From Gemmatimonadales bacterium UBA2975 (GTDB lineage: Bacteria > Gemmatimonadota > Gemmatimonadetes > Longimicrobiales > Gaopeijiaceae): a stretch of 64,000 bases of DNA. The stretch spans positions 1 to 64,000 of the forward strand of contig DEAT01000070.1 in the NCBI GenBank assembly GCA_002348265.1, read 5' to 3'. The notes under the pieces are model-generated. The model made no database searches, was not told where the DNA came from, and was given only the letters and a program-made list of their open reading frames with translations. The translations under genes were made by a program, and so were the position numbers. This document shows, piece by piece, positions 25,049 through 34,365 of the stretch. The first letter of the stretch is position 1. Every line of letters begins with the position of its first letter.

Positions 25049-27013
25049 ATGATTTCGATCTCCAATCTAGAGAAGGGGTTCGGTGATCGAACTCTCTTCT
25101 CAAGTGCCTCCTTTCAGCTGAATCCCGGGGAACGATACGGACTGGTAGGTGCGAATGGTTCGGGCAAGACGACTCTACTAAATATCATCTCTGGTTCGAT
25201 AGAGCCGAACCACGGGCAGGTCTCGATTCCGAAAGCCCTCAGTCTCGGTGTGCTCAAGCAGGATCACTTCGCATACGAGAGCGAGGAGATTCTGGGGGTA
25301 GCGCTCATGGGTAACCCCGAGCTATGGAGCGCGCTCTCGGAGAAAGAAGCTATCCTGGCGGAGAGCGAGGAAGATTTCGACTACGAGCGCTTCAGTGAAC
25401 TGGAGGAGACAGTTCAGCGGCTCGACGGATATGCTGCGGAAGCGAGAGCGGCTACGATTCTTGAGGGATTAGGCCTGCCTACTGAGGTGCATCGAAAGCC
25501 CCTCTCGACCTTATCGGGTGGTTTCAAACTGCGGGTTCTTCTCGCACAAGTTCTAGCCTCGGCACCCGATGTTCTCCTTCTGGATGAGCCAACTAATCAC
25601 CTCGACATAATATCCATTCGATGGTTGGAGAAGTTCCTCCAGGGATTTCTTGGTCCGGTTGTGATCATCTCACACGACCATCGGTTTCTTGACAATGTGT
25701 CTACGCGAATTCTGGATGTGGATTACGACACGGTGACTTTATATCGCGGCAACTATACGCAGTTTCTTGCCGCGAAGGTGGCTGAGCGTGAGCGCCGGGA
25801 GAAAGAGATCACAAGCCGAGAGAGAGAGATCGCACATCACCAGCAGTTCGTGGATCGATTCCGGGCCAAGGCTAGCAAGGCTCGCCAGGCGCAGAGTAAG
25901 CTGAGGTTTATTGAGAAAAAGGCTGCGGAACTGGTTGTTCTTCCAGGGAGTTCGCGTCGTTATCCAACTTTCCGTTTTGAGCAGCGCCGACCGAGTGGTA
26001 AGGAAGTCCTGACGATCCGGAACGTTCATAAGGCGTTCGGGGAGAACGAGGTCCTCCACGGTGTGAATCTCTCGGTGAACAGAGGTGACCGACTCGCGAT
26101 CATGGGTCCTAACGGAATTGGGAAGTCAACGTTGCTGAAGATCCTGATGGGAGAACTTGAGGCAGATAGGGGTGAGGTCTCATGGGGATATGAAACTCAT
26201 CCTGGTTACTTCGCTCAGGACAATAAGAACGAGTTTACGGATAGCGATGAGTCGGCCGAAGCATGGTTGTGGCGGTTCTGTCCTAGTAGAGATCGGGGTT
26301 TTGTTCGCGGACAGATGGGGCTGATGCTTTTTACAGGGGATGAGGGCAAAAAGAAGGTTAGCGCGCTGTCGGGAGGTGAAGCAGCCCGACTTGTTTTTGC
26401 CCGTCTAGGTTTAGATAACCCCAACGTTTTGGTGCTCGATGAGCCAACAAATCATTTGGATCTGGAGTCGATCGAAGCCCTTATAGCGGCATTACGCGCC
26501 TTCGATGGTACGCTCATATTTGTGTCCCATGACCGCTGGTTTGTGAGTCAGCTTGCAACTCGAGTTGTTGAGATCAGGCCGGGTGAAGTGACCGATTACT
26601 TGGGCAGCTATGAGGAGTACGTTCATGCGTCGGGGGATGACCATCTCGACGCTGACACAGTTCTTATGAAGGCTCGGCGAGAAAAGCGGCGAAAAGGGCG
26701 CGAGGCAAAGGCCAGGGACGGAGGGGATGATGGGAAACGCAGCAGTGTGCTATCCCCGCAACACGTTGCGAAGGAGATGCGGAGACTGCAGCGTGAGCTG
26801 GAAGAAATTACCGAGGCCATCGAAGTACACGAGGTTCGTCTGAAATCGATTGATGAGTCGTTCTGTGAAGATGGTTTCTATGAGCGAACTCCGCCCGATC
26901 AAGTGGCGCTTCTAGAGCAAGAGCGTGCAGAAACGGATAACTCTCTCAAGGCTGATCTTCAAAGATGGGGTGACATCGAGTCCGAGCTCGAAGGGTTGTC
27001 GAGCTTGGTCTGA
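25049..27013 (+). CDS. ABC-F family ATPase (YbiT/Uup-like ribosome factor)
   Basis: A 654-residue soluble protein with two fused ABC domains and no membrane segments. Domain 1 has Walker A GANGSGKTTLL, signature LSGGFKLRVLLAQ and Walker B VLLLDEPTNHLD. Domain 2 has GPNGIGKSTLL, LSGGEAARLVFAR and VLVLDEPTNHLD. The charged linker between them (AAKVAERERREKEITSRERE) is the ABC-F P-site tRNA-interacting motif, and a C-terminal coiled coil (~560-650) follows. The N-terminus resembles YbiT, while the coiled-coil tail is Uup-like. It probably rescues or tunes stalled ribosomes. It begins four bases after the amidase stop. Confidence 0.92.
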   Translation: MISISNLEKGFGDRTLFSSASFQLNPGERYGLVGANGSGKTTLLNIISGSIEPNHGQVSIPKALSLGVLKQDHFAYESEEILGVALMGNPELWSALSEKEAILAESEEDFDYERFSELEETVQRLDGYAAEARAATILEGLGLPTEVHRKPLSTLSGGFKLRVLLAQVLASAPDVLLLDEPTNHLDIISIRWLEKFLQGFLGPVVIISHDHRFLDNVSTRILDVDYDTVTLYRGNYTQFLAAKVAERERREKEITSREREIAHHQQFVDRFRAKASKARQAQSKLRFIEKKAAELVVLPGSSRRYPTFRFEQRRPSGKEVLTIRNVHKAFGENEVLHGVNLSVNRGDRLAIMGPNGIGKSTLLKILMGELEADRGEVSWGYETHPGYFAQDNKNEFTDSDESAEAWLWRFCPSRDRGFVRGQMGLMLFTGDEGKKKVSALSGGEAARLVFARLGLDNPNVLVLDEPTNHLDLESIEALIAALRAFDGTLIFVSHDRWFVSQLATRVVEIRPGEVTDYLGSYEEYVHASGDDHLDADTVLMKARREKRRKGREAKARDGGDDGKRSSVLSPQHVAKEMRRLQRELEEITEAIEVHEVRLKSIDESFCEDGFYERTPPDQVALLEQERAETDNSLKADLQRWGDIESELEGLSSLV

Positions 27014-27192
27014 CTGCTGGCAGGTAAAGAAATGTGTCGAGCAGATGTCGAAATAGAAGCATCCTCTTGGGTGTTCAGCGACGAGCATAGAGGCGTGCGT
27101 GTGACGCCAAGGAAATTGTGGTGACTCGTTACGAGGAAGATAAGAGGATACGTTCGTCCTTGATCCACATGTTGATTTGCCCAATGCGATAG

Positions 27193-27999
27193 ATGAACGA
27201 TCTAGTCCACCGAAGTGCCACGATCCGTTCGTATGAGGATAGGTATCTGCGGTTTCGGACTAAAGCTGGCTTCGCTTTTCGCAGTGAGATTGGTGGGGTG
27301 ATTCCTAACGGATGGACGACGATTGAGCAGGCTGAGTGGATGGCTTCTGTAGCCGCAATCAGTGAGGATGATCTTCTTTTAGATATAGGAGCCGGAAGAG
27401 GCTGGCCCGGTTCCTTGATTGCGAAAGAGACGGGGGCGAGGCTGGTTTCAGTCGATGTTCCGCTTGAGGCGCTTCGGCAGGGGGCCGAAGATCTGCGCGA
27501 GAAACTAGGTCCGCGTGTGTCTCAAGTCTGTGGAGACGGTCGGATATTACCTATCGGCGATGCTCATTTCTCAGCTGTTTGCCAGGCCGATGTGCTATGT
27601 TGACTGTCAGAGGAACTCTCCGTGCTGAGGGAATGTCGTCGTGTATTAAAAAGAGATGGAAGACTGGTAGTTGTAACTATTGAGATAGCAGAAGGACTGG
27701 GTGCAGCGCAGAGAGCTCGAGCAACCGAGCTGGGCCCGGAGGATTTGGGTACCGGAGGCCCTCTACGAGACTTGGTTGCCCAGTCTGGCTTTGAGGTGGT
27801 CATCGAGCGCAATCTGACCGAGGACTTTCGAGTGTCTCTTCTGGACCGCCTCAATGCGCTAGATCAGAATGACGCAGAACTGAGATGCGCGGAGGGGCAC
27901 GAGTTGGTCGATACGGAACGTGAGAAGCGTGCCAACATGCTAAAGGCTGTCCAGGAAGGTCTGCTTCGTCGCACTGCTTTGGTTGGGCGAGCGTCGTGA
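27193..27999 (+). CDS. SAM-dependent methyltransferase interrupted by one in-frame TGA (possible selenocysteine)
   Basis: A class I methyltransferase with motif I LLLDIGAGRGWPGSLIA, acidic VSVDVPLEAL and CGDGRILPI in the first 136 codons. TGA stands at 27601-27603, after CQADVLC, and the same frame resumes as LSEELSVLRECRRVLKRDGRLVVV through to the TGA at 27997. The two halves together make a normal ~268-residue enzyme, so there is no frameshift. Homologues I recall carry adjacent cysteines here (DVLCC), which would make the TGA a Cys-position codon. It is either a selenoprotein, a recent nonsense mutation or a sequencing error. Codon use is unchanged after the TGA. Confidence 0.75.
27616..27631 (+). 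other. Hairpin downstream of the in-frame TGA (candidate bacterial SECIS)
   Basis: CTCTC (27616-27620) can pair with GAGGG (27627-27631), with one U-G pair, around a six-base loop CGUGCU. The loop begins 18 bases after the TGA and has G as its second base, within what I recall of the bacterial SECIS model. The stem is short and a competing GGA/TCC pairing exists, so this is weak support only. Confidence 0.25.
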
Positions 28000-28121
28000 C
28001 TGGCCAAAGTCTAGGCTCGACTTATTTAGTCACAGTGAAGGCTTCCTAGCCCTTTCATTCGGTGGGGCTGGGATTTCAGTCCGGTTGGTGTCTGAGAATC
28101 GTAGCAAGGTAAGGGGGTCTT

Positions 28122-29267
28122 ATGGATCGAAGATCGATGCTAAAGATGAGTGGCTTGGGTATAGCGAGCATTGGGATGGTGAGTTGTGCTGGGTCCCTCC
28201 CTCCGATTAAGGCAGGAGATTTTCGACGAGTCCGCCGGCTTGAGCCCGTCGATGCCGGATGGGAGCGGATTATCCGAACGACGGTTGGTCTCAGACCCTA
28301 TCGGCCATCCGGGTTTCTACTGAGGCCTGAGCGCATGGAAGAAAAGTTGCTCATCCACAACTACGGACACGGTGGTTCCGGGATGTCCTTGTCATGGGGA
28401 ACGGGATATATCGCAGCTGAAATGGCGGCTGAGCGCCCGGAGAGGCAGGTGGCGGTTATAGGATGTGGTGTAGTGGGTCTGACTAGTGCACTGCAGCTTC
28501 AGCGACGGGGTTTCGAGGTCACAATATATGCGAAGGACATACCGCCAAATACGACATCGAACATGTCGCTTGCAAGCTGGACTCCGACTTCAGGATTGGT
28601 GAATAGAGACCTTCGTACCGTGGTGTGGGACGAGCAATTCAGAAGGGCGGCGCGGATTTCGTGGCATCAGCTCCAGTTATTCGTAGGACGCGGATATGGT
28701 ATCTCTTGGATTGAAGGTTATTCGCTTCAGGACTCCCCACCAGAAAATGAGCTAGGTGGAGAGAATCGACTTCTTCCTGAGGACCTCAGAGTCGGTTCCT
28801 CCATATATGGGCCTGGGCAACATCCTTTCCCAACGCGTTATGCTGTAGAGCGTCCTTCGATGCGGATCGAACCGTCGATTTACCTCGATCGTCTTGTTGA
28901 CGACGTTCGAAAAGCAAACGGTCAGATTGTTATTCGTCGTTTCGAGTCGCGGCGAAGCCTTGCTGCGTTACCCGAGCCGGTCATAGTGAACTGTGCTGGG
29001 CTTGGGGCTAAAGCTCTCGTGGGTGATGAGGAACTCACGCCTCTTAAGGGTCAACTAACACTCCTCATGCCCCAGGAGGAAGTTGACTACTCCACATTCG
29101 GAGCGGCGTCTCAGACTGCTGGTGGTTTCGTACATATGTTGCCGCGGAGAGATGGCATAGCACTGGGTGGGACCAGTGTTGAGGGTGATTGGAGTTTGGA
29201 TCCTGATCCGGATGCGGTGCGCAGGATCGTGGAAGCCCATATCGACTTGTTTTCCAGGATGGATTAA
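28122..29267 (+). CDS. Circularly permuted D-amino-acid-oxidase-like FAD oxidoreductase, exported
   Basis: A 381-residue flavoprotein. The N-terminus MDRRSMLKMSGLGIASIGMV combines a Tat-like RR motif with a possible lipobox (MVSC). Residues 56-64 (GLRPYRPSG) and 79-93 (HNYGHGGSGMSLSWG) match the block that ends normal D-amino-acid oxidases. Here they precede the FAD-binding Rossmann motif VAVIGCGVVGLTSALQL (110-126). The protein ends with GIALGGTSVEGDW...LFSRMD, the segment that normally comes before GLRP. The DAO fold is thus circularly permuted. It probably oxidises amino acids or amines outside the cytoplasm. An AAGGGGG ribosome site precedes the ATG. Confidence 0.85.
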   Translation: MDRRSMLKMSGLGIASIGMVSCAGSLPPIKAGDFRRVRRLEPVDAGWERIIRTTVGLRPYRPSGFLLRPERMEEKLLIHNYGHGGSGMSLSWGTGYIAAEMAAERPERQVAVIGCGVVGLTSALQLQRRGFEVTIYAKDIPPNTTSNMSLASWTPTSGLVNRDLRTVVWDEQFRRAARISWHQLQLFVGRGYGISWIEGYSLQDSPPENELGGENRLLPEDLRVGSSIYGPGQHPFPTRYAVERPSMRIEPSIYLDRLVDDVRKANGQIVIRRFESRRSLAALPEPVIVNCAGLGAKALVGDEELTPLKGQLTLLMPQEEVDYSTFGAASQTAGGFVHMLPRRDGIALGGTSVEGDWSLDPDPDAVRRIVEAHIDLFSRMD

Positions 29268-29388
29268 GGAAGAGGGATTAAGATAGGAGAGAGACATCCC
29301 ACTCCGTTCGTGTTTAATTTGCTCGCGCTGTCAGCTTTTGCTCCGTATATTTCCGGATCCGATGTGCCCCATGTAGCAGGAGTGCTCG

Positions 29389-30021
29389 ATGGATCAGGAA
29401 GAATCCGTGAGTGTGCTTGAGGAAAAGTACTCTCGCCGCACGTTCATTAAGGGCGTTATCGCCACAGGTGCCACCGCCTCTTCGGCTGGTTACCTCTTCC
29501 GTGGGAGTCCACTCCTTGGAGCGGCGACTTATCAGACTGCGACCGAGCGTCTGATCACACTGAATGTCAATGGCCAAGAGCGGCGAGTGGATGTGCTCCC
29601 GCATGAGACCTTGGCTATGACGTTGCGGTACAAGCTCGGACTCACCGGTACAAAATTAGGTTGTGACAGGGCAGAATGCGGCGCCTGTACAGTGTTAATT
29701 GACGGGGTGTCTCAGTATGCTTGCTCAATGCTCACACACCAAGTGCGCGGTCGCTCAGTTGGCACTATTGAAGGGTTGGAAGATGCCGATACTGGTGAAC
29801 TGTCGGTGGTTCAGAGGGCGGTGATGGAAGAAGGTGGTTTCCAATGTGCTTTCTGTGCCCCGGGCTTCATAATGGCTATGACAGAGATGATTGAGGTGAA
29901 TCCCAACCCAACTCGTGAGGAGGCCCGGCTCGCTTTGTCGGGCAACCTCTGTCGGTGTGCTGACTACGACAAGATTCTGACTTGTGCGATGCGATCTGCT
30001 GAGCTCGCACGCAGCGTGTAA
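29389..30021 (+). CDS. PaoA-like [2Fe-2S] subunit of a molybdenum hydroxylase, Tat-exported
   Basis: A 210-residue iron-sulfur subunit. The Tat signal SRRTFIKGVIATGATASSAG shows that the heteromer is exported, as in E. coli PaoABC. The plant-type [2Fe-2S] ligands are in GCDRAECGACTVLIDG (Cys92, 97, 100) plus Cys112. The second cluster is in CAFCAPGFIMAM and CRCADY. It passes electrons from the molybdenum cofactor towards FAD or the membrane cytochrome. GCAGGAG precedes the ATG. The large subunit follows after 10 bases. Confidence 0.92.
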   Translation: MDQEESVSVLEEKYSRRTFIKGVIATGATASSAGYLFRGSPLLGAATYQTATERLITLNVNGQERRVDVLPHETLAMTLRYKLGLTGTKLGCDRAECGACTVLIDGVSQYACSMLTHQVRGRSVGTIEGLEDADTGELSVVQRAVMEEGGFQCAFCAPGFIMAMTEMIEVNPNPTREEARLALSGNLCRCADYDKILTCAMRSAELARSV

Positions 30022-30031
30022 GGAGAAAGTT

Positions 30032-32419
30032 ATGGCCGAAAGACTGGTAGGGGCCGACATCGCGCCACCAGATCTCCATGCGAAGATCACGGGACGCGCC
30101 AGATACGCTGAAGATTTTCGAGCACCGGGCATGGTGTTTGCCAAGCTTCTTCTCTCACCTATGCCTCACGCTAGAGTGCGCAGGGTCGATGCGAGTCGAG
30201 CACTTGCGATGGAGGGTGTCATAGACATTCTCAGGGCGGACGAAGTCCCATCGCGTGATGGTCCAAGAGAGGCGTGTTTGACTGACACACCTCGGTACGA
30301 AGGAGAGCCGATTCTCGCTGTGGCTGCTGTGGATGAAGAAACCGCTGCGGCTGCGATCGAAGCCATCGAAATCGACTTTGAGCCACTCCCATTTGTTATT
30401 GATCCTCTTGAAAGCCTCCGCCCTGGTGGCCCAAACGCGTATGTGGACGGAAACCAGTTCTCAGGTCAGGATGGGTGGAGCGATTTCAAGTGGACGGATA
30501 CGGACTTCGCTAACGTGGACGCTGGCCAGATGCCTGATCCATCGTGTCCGGTCGATTGGACTAAGGGTGACCCAGAGGCTGCGTTCGCGGAATCAGCCCT
30601 TGTTTTGGAAGAGACGATTGTTCACCAGTCGTTGACCCACCATCCCATGGAGCCTCGCTCCAATATGGCCTACTGGGAGGGTGAGACGCTTCACGCATTC
30701 GTTTCTACTCAGAGTTCACAGCAGACTAAGTTTGCCCTTGCGGGAGCGCTTCAGATTGACCCCGAGAACATAAATCTCGTGTCTGAATATTGTGGCGGAG
30801 GTTTTGGGTCCAAGATCGCAGGGACAACTGTGATGCAGATCCCGGCTCTGCTTAGTAGGAAAATCAATCGTCCGGTCATGCTTCGCATCACGAGATACGA
30901 AGAGAACTATGTAGGCCGCGCAAGGCCGGGTTTTCAAACCTGGCTAAAGATGGGCTTCTTGCAGGACGGGAAGTGCAACGCCATTGACTTGATCATAGTG
31001 CAGGAGAGTGGCCCGTACGGAGCCGGTGACTTCAACACAGCTGGGATGATCGCAGACCTGACATACACGCCGCAGAATATGCGTTTTCGTGGAGTGTCTA
31101 TGTACACGAATACCCCGCCAAAGGCTGCTCAGCGGGGGCCGGGTGGCGCGCAAATCATTTCTATGATGGAACCGATCCTTGAAAAGGCAGGTCGGGAACT
31201 TGGTGTTGACCGCTTCGACATACATCGCATGAATGCTCCACGCGGAGATGTGCAGTTTGGCCCGCGAAACGCAACGCTCACAAGCGTGCATGCGGTAGAA
31301 GCACTAGATCAAGGCCGGGAGATGTTCGACTGGGACGCGAAACTAGCCATTTCAGGACAGCGAAACGGATCGAAAGTAACTGGTGTTGGTATTGGCCTCT
31401 CACCCTACACCGCAGGCTCTCGCGGCCGTGATGGTATGATGATCATCCGTCCTGACGGGAAGCTCTACGTCCACCAAGGGATAGGTAACTTAGGGACTCA
31501 TTCGATCGCCGATACGGCTCGCCCGGCAGCCGAGGTGCTCGGTTACAATTGGGAAGACGTAGAGATTGTATGGGGGAATTCGGCGCGGGCTTATCCCAGG
31601 TCAACTGTTCAAGCAGGATCACAAACAACGACCGCGCACACCCGGGCGAATCATGCTGCTGCGACCGACGCCCTCCGGAAAATCCGGGAAGTGGCGGCAC
31701 AAGCTCTTGGAGGCTCACCTTCGGACTACAGTGTTGGCTCAGGACGGGTCAGCGGGCCGGGTGGGGCGATGACTCTCGGTCGGATCGCGGAACGTGCGAT
31801 TGCTATGGGTGGTGAGTACTCCGGTGAAGTCCTCCCCGAGGATGTCCATGCGCAGACTGTTCCGGCCGCTCAGATGCTCTCCGGCGAAGGTCTGATGGGA
31901 ATCGCCCGGGACAACTACGGGGGACAAGGCAACATCTACTCGTGGGTTGCAGGTTTTGCGATGGTCGAACTCGATGAAGAAACCGGTGTGGTAGAGCTGA
32001 AGGAGTACGTGGGTGTTACGGACTGTGGGACCGTGATTCATCCTCGAAACTTGGGTGCACAGGTTTTCGGCGGGAGCATACAAGGTATGGGGATGGCAAT
32101 GACCCAGAGGTGGGTATTCGACCCGCAATGGGGTGTGCCGTTTGCGAACCGTTTTTATACAGCTCGACCGCCAGGTTTTTTGGACATTCCTGCCAAACTG
32201 AAGTGGGGTGCAGTGGGGATTCCCGATCCACAGGATCCAGTTGGAGCGAAGGGAATCGGTGAGCCACCCGTGGGTGCGGGTGCTGCTGCACTGACGTCGG
32301 CCATTGCAGATGCGATGGGAGGACGTTGCGTGTGTAGGACCCCACTCACACCGGACATTTTGCTCGCTGAGATCGAAGGTCGACCGATGTACGGTCGCCT
32401 AGAACAGCACGTCGGTTAG
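30032..32419 (+). CDS. Molybdopterin-binding large subunit (xanthine dehydrogenase/PaoC family)
   Basis: A 795-residue catalytic subunit. It binds the molybdenum-pterin cofactor and hydroxylates an aldehyde or aromatic N-heterocycle. Visible elements are the N-terminal DLHAKITGRARYAEDF, the HHPMEPRS motif, GGGFGSK, QRGPGGAQ and the C-terminal GAKGIGEPPVGAG with the conserved catalytic Glu. AGGAG stands directly before ATG 30032; a longer frame from 29984 overlaps the small subunit and was rejected. It has no signal of its own and would travel with the Tat subunit. The substrate is unknown; neighbours suggest an organic aldehyde. Confidence 0.92.
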   Translation: MAERLVGADIAPPDLHAKITGRARYAEDFRAPGMVFAKLLLSPMPHARVRRVDASRALAMEGVIDILRADEVPSRDGPREACLTDTPRYEGEPILAVAAVDEETAAAAIEAIEIDFEPLPFVIDPLESLRPGGPNAYVDGNQFSGQDGWSDFKWTDTDFANVDAGQMPDPSCPVDWTKGDPEAAFAESALVLEETIVHQSLTHHPMEPRSNMAYWEGETLHAFVSTQSSQQTKFALAGALQIDPENINLVSEYCGGGFGSKIAGTTVMQIPALLSRKINRPVMLRITRYEENYVGRARPGFQTWLKMGFLQDGKCNAIDLIIVQESGPYGAGDFNTAGMIADLTYTPQNMRFRGVSMYTNTPPKAAQRGPGGAQIISMMEPILEKAGRELGVDRFDIHRMNAPRGDVQFGPRNATLTSVHAVEALDQGREMFDWDAKLAISGQRNGSKVTGVGIGLSPYTAGSRGRDGMMIIRPDGKLYVHQGIGNLGTHSIADTARPAAEVLGYNWEDVEIVWGNSARAYPRSTVQAGSQTTTAHTRANHAAATDALRKIREVAAQALGGSPSDYSVGSGRVSGPGGAMTLGRIAERAIAMGGEYSGEVLPEDVHAQTVPAAQMLSGEGLMGIARDNYGGQGNIYSWVAGFAMVELDEETGVVELKEYVGVTDCGTVIHPRNLGAQVFGGSIQGMGMAMTQRWVFDPQWGVPFANRFYTARPPGFLDIPAKLKWGAVGIPDPQDPVGAKGIGEPPVGAGAAALTSAIADAMGGRCVCRTPLTPDILLAEIEGRPMYGRLEQHVG

Positions 32420-32432
32420 GAGAGGACGAGAC

Positions 32433-33431
32433 ATGGCGAAGATCAGAGATATGATCCCGGCGTTCGAGCTTTTTCAGCCGATGACCGTGGATGATGCACT
32501 AGAGCTTCTCGATGAGCACCGTGGGCAGGCGTGGGTTCTGGCTGGAGGGCTGGACTCGTTCGACTGGTTCAAGGATCGAGTGAAGCGGCCCTCGGCCGTA
32601 GTTGATCTCGGTGGCATTTCTGAACTCACAGGAATCCGTGATGTAGAAGATGGAATCGAAATCGGGGCAATGACCTCTCTCACAGAGATAGAACGAGACG
32701 AGAGGGTGCGCTCGGCGTTTTCTGTTTTAGCTGACGCAGCTCGTCACGTGGCAACCCCTCAGATTCGCAATCAAGGGACCCTGGGCGGAAATGTTTCCCA
32801 GGACACAAGATGCTGGTATTACCGAAGCGGTTGGCCATGCTATCGCGCGGGGGGTAACACTTGCTATGCTGCAGCACCTCAGGCGATGAACCGTGAGCAT
32901 TGCATAATGGGTAGAAGTCGTTGTGTGGCGGTGAACCCCTCGGATACTGCGCCGGCACTGATTGCCGTAGACGCTAAGATGGTTGTAGAAGCCAACGGAG
33001 GACCGACTGTCTACGATGCCGAGGACTTCTTTATTGGTCCTGCAATAGACATCACGCGGATGACTGTTATGAAGTCCCAGGACCTTCTTACACGGATTCA
33101 CATTCCCGCGAGATGGGCTGATGCAGACTTCTACTATGAGAAGATTCGCGATCGTGGGTCTTGGGATTTCCAACTCGTCAGCGTTGCTGCGGCGTTCCGT
33201 AAGTCAGAGGGTAAAATTGAGGAAGCCCGAATTTCTGTGAATGGTGTAGCGCCGTTTCCAGTGCGTTTGGACGCAGTAGAACGATTGGTGCAGGGGACAT
33301 CGGGTGACGAGTCGACGGCGAGCGCCGCAGGCGAGCTAGCGATCCAGGGTGCTCGTCCACTCAGACATAATGATTACAAAGTCGCAATGATGAGAAACCT
33401 CGTCCGCCGTGCAGTTAGGAGTGTCTCCTGA
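32433..33431 (+). CDS. PaoB-like FAD subunit with Cys-rich [4Fe-4S] insert
   Basis: A 332-residue FAD-binding subunit of the CoxM/XdhB class. FELFQPMTVDDALELL and WVLAGGLDSF are at the FAD site, with TPQIRNQGTLGGNVSQDTRC further on. Between ~125 and 165 lies the Cys-rich stretch RCWYYRSGWPCYRAGG, CYAAAPQ, REHCIMGRSRC. It matches the insert that holds an extra [4Fe-4S] cluster in E. coli PaoB/YagS and some hydroxybenzoyl-CoA reductases. This identifies the three genes as PaoABC-type rather than classical xanthine dehydrogenase. An AGGAG ribosome site is present. Its stop overlaps the cytochrome b start (TGATG). Confidence 0.9.
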   Translation: MAKIRDMIPAFELFQPMTVDDALELLDEHRGQAWVLAGGLDSFDWFKDRVKRPSAVVDLGGISELTGIRDVEDGIEIGAMTSLTEIERDERVRSAFSVLADAARHVATPQIRNQGTLGGNVSQDTRCWYYRSGWPCYRAGGNTCYAAAPQAMNREHCIMGRSRCVAVNPSDTAPALIAVDAKMVVEANGGPTVYDAEDFFIGPAIDITRMTVMKSQDLLTRIHIPARWADADFYYEKIRDRGSWDFQLVSVAAAFRKSEGKIEEARISVNGVAPFPVRLDAVERLVQGTSGDESTASAAGELAIQGARPLRHNDYKVAMMRNLVRRAVRSVS

Positions 33432-34312
33432 TGGATCTTTGGCGCAGGGCTGCGAACCCGTGGGGTCAGGATGTGCTCATAGGAGTGTCATGGGATTTGA
33501 TGTGGGGTGCTACGGTAATAGCGGTTGCCTTCGTGATCGGACATGCTCTATGGGTCCGAATGAGGAAGGAGGAGGCTCACGAGCCTCCAGAGGATGTCCC
33601 TGCAGGTATCCCTGAGAAAATAGAAAGGCACTCTTTTGCATCCAGAGCATTCCATTGGGTGATGTCGATCGCGATGCTAGTGCTTCTTGTCACGGCCTTT
33701 GTGCCAGTGATGGGATTGCAGTTTAACTGGGTAGATCTGCACTGGCAGGCCGGTGTTCTACTAATTCTGACAGTTGTGTACCACGTAATTCATGCGATTG
33801 GGTGGCAAGATTTCTGGTCGATGTTCCACCTCGGATTGAGTGAGGGCATCGCGACGCTCAGGCACGTACTTTCATCGAAGGCGCCTGCCCCACCGAAAGC
33901 TGGAAAGTACCCGTTCGATCACCGCATGTATCACCATGTGATTGTTGTGGTGTCGCTAGCTGCGATTATAACGGGTGTTTTGATGATGGTGCGAATAGAC
34001 ACTCCCCTGTGGACGAGAAATCCCTACCTGTTCAGTGACACAACGTGGGGTGTGATGTATGTGGTGCACGGTCTTTCGGGTGTATCACTAATTCTATTGG
34101 TGGCCTCACACATTTACTTTGCGCTTAGGCCAGAGAAAAGGTGGATCACATGGTCTATGGTTCGTGGTTGGATTGATCGAGAGCACTATCTTGAGCACTT
34201 CGATCCTGCAAAGTGGGTTGTAACAGATGGCGGCATGAAATCTGGGGACGGCACAGCCCCAGGAACGGGTGCCGTGGCGGAACAGATTCCTAGCGCCAAG
34301 CGAGAGGATTAG
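33431..34312 (+). CDS. Membrane cytochrome b (FdhI/cytochrome b561-like)
   Basis: A 293-residue integral membrane protein with about five spans. Likely heme-ligand histidines are in RHSFASRAFHWVMSI, LHWQAGVLLILTVVYHVIHAIGW, YHHVIVVVSLAAI and VVHGLSGVSLILLVASHIYF, arranged as in formate-dehydrogenase gamma and Ni-Fe-hydrogenase cytochrome b subunits. Its start overlaps the FAD-subunit stop by one base. It is therefore the likely membrane electron acceptor that links the exported molybdo-hydroxylase to the quinone pool. This differs from E. coli Pao, which has no such partner gene. Confidence 0.85.
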   Translation: MDLWRRAANPWGQDVLIGVSWDLMWGATVIAVAFVIGHALWVRMRKEEAHEPPEDVPAGIPEKIERHSFASRAFHWVMSIAMLVLLVTAFVPVMGLQFNWVDLHWQAGVLLILTVVYHVIHAIGWQDFWSMFHLGLSEGIATLRHVLSSKAPAPPKAGKYPFDHRMYHHVIVVVSLAAIITGVLMMVRIDTPLWTRNPYLFSDTTWGVMYVVHGLSGVSLILLVASHIYFALRPEKRWITWSMVRGWIDREHYLEHFDPAKWVVTDGGMKSGDGTAPGTGAVAEQIPSAKRED

Positions 34313-34365
34313 TTCTAGAAATCATCTCGTAAGTCAATGAATCCTATCGATTTTTCGGAGAGATC

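Noticed and set aside
27622..27999. Second half of the methyltransferase as an independent gene
   Set aside because: It is in the same frame as the first half, lacks a SAM-binding motif and has no ribosome site; it is better explained as one gene with an internal TGA.
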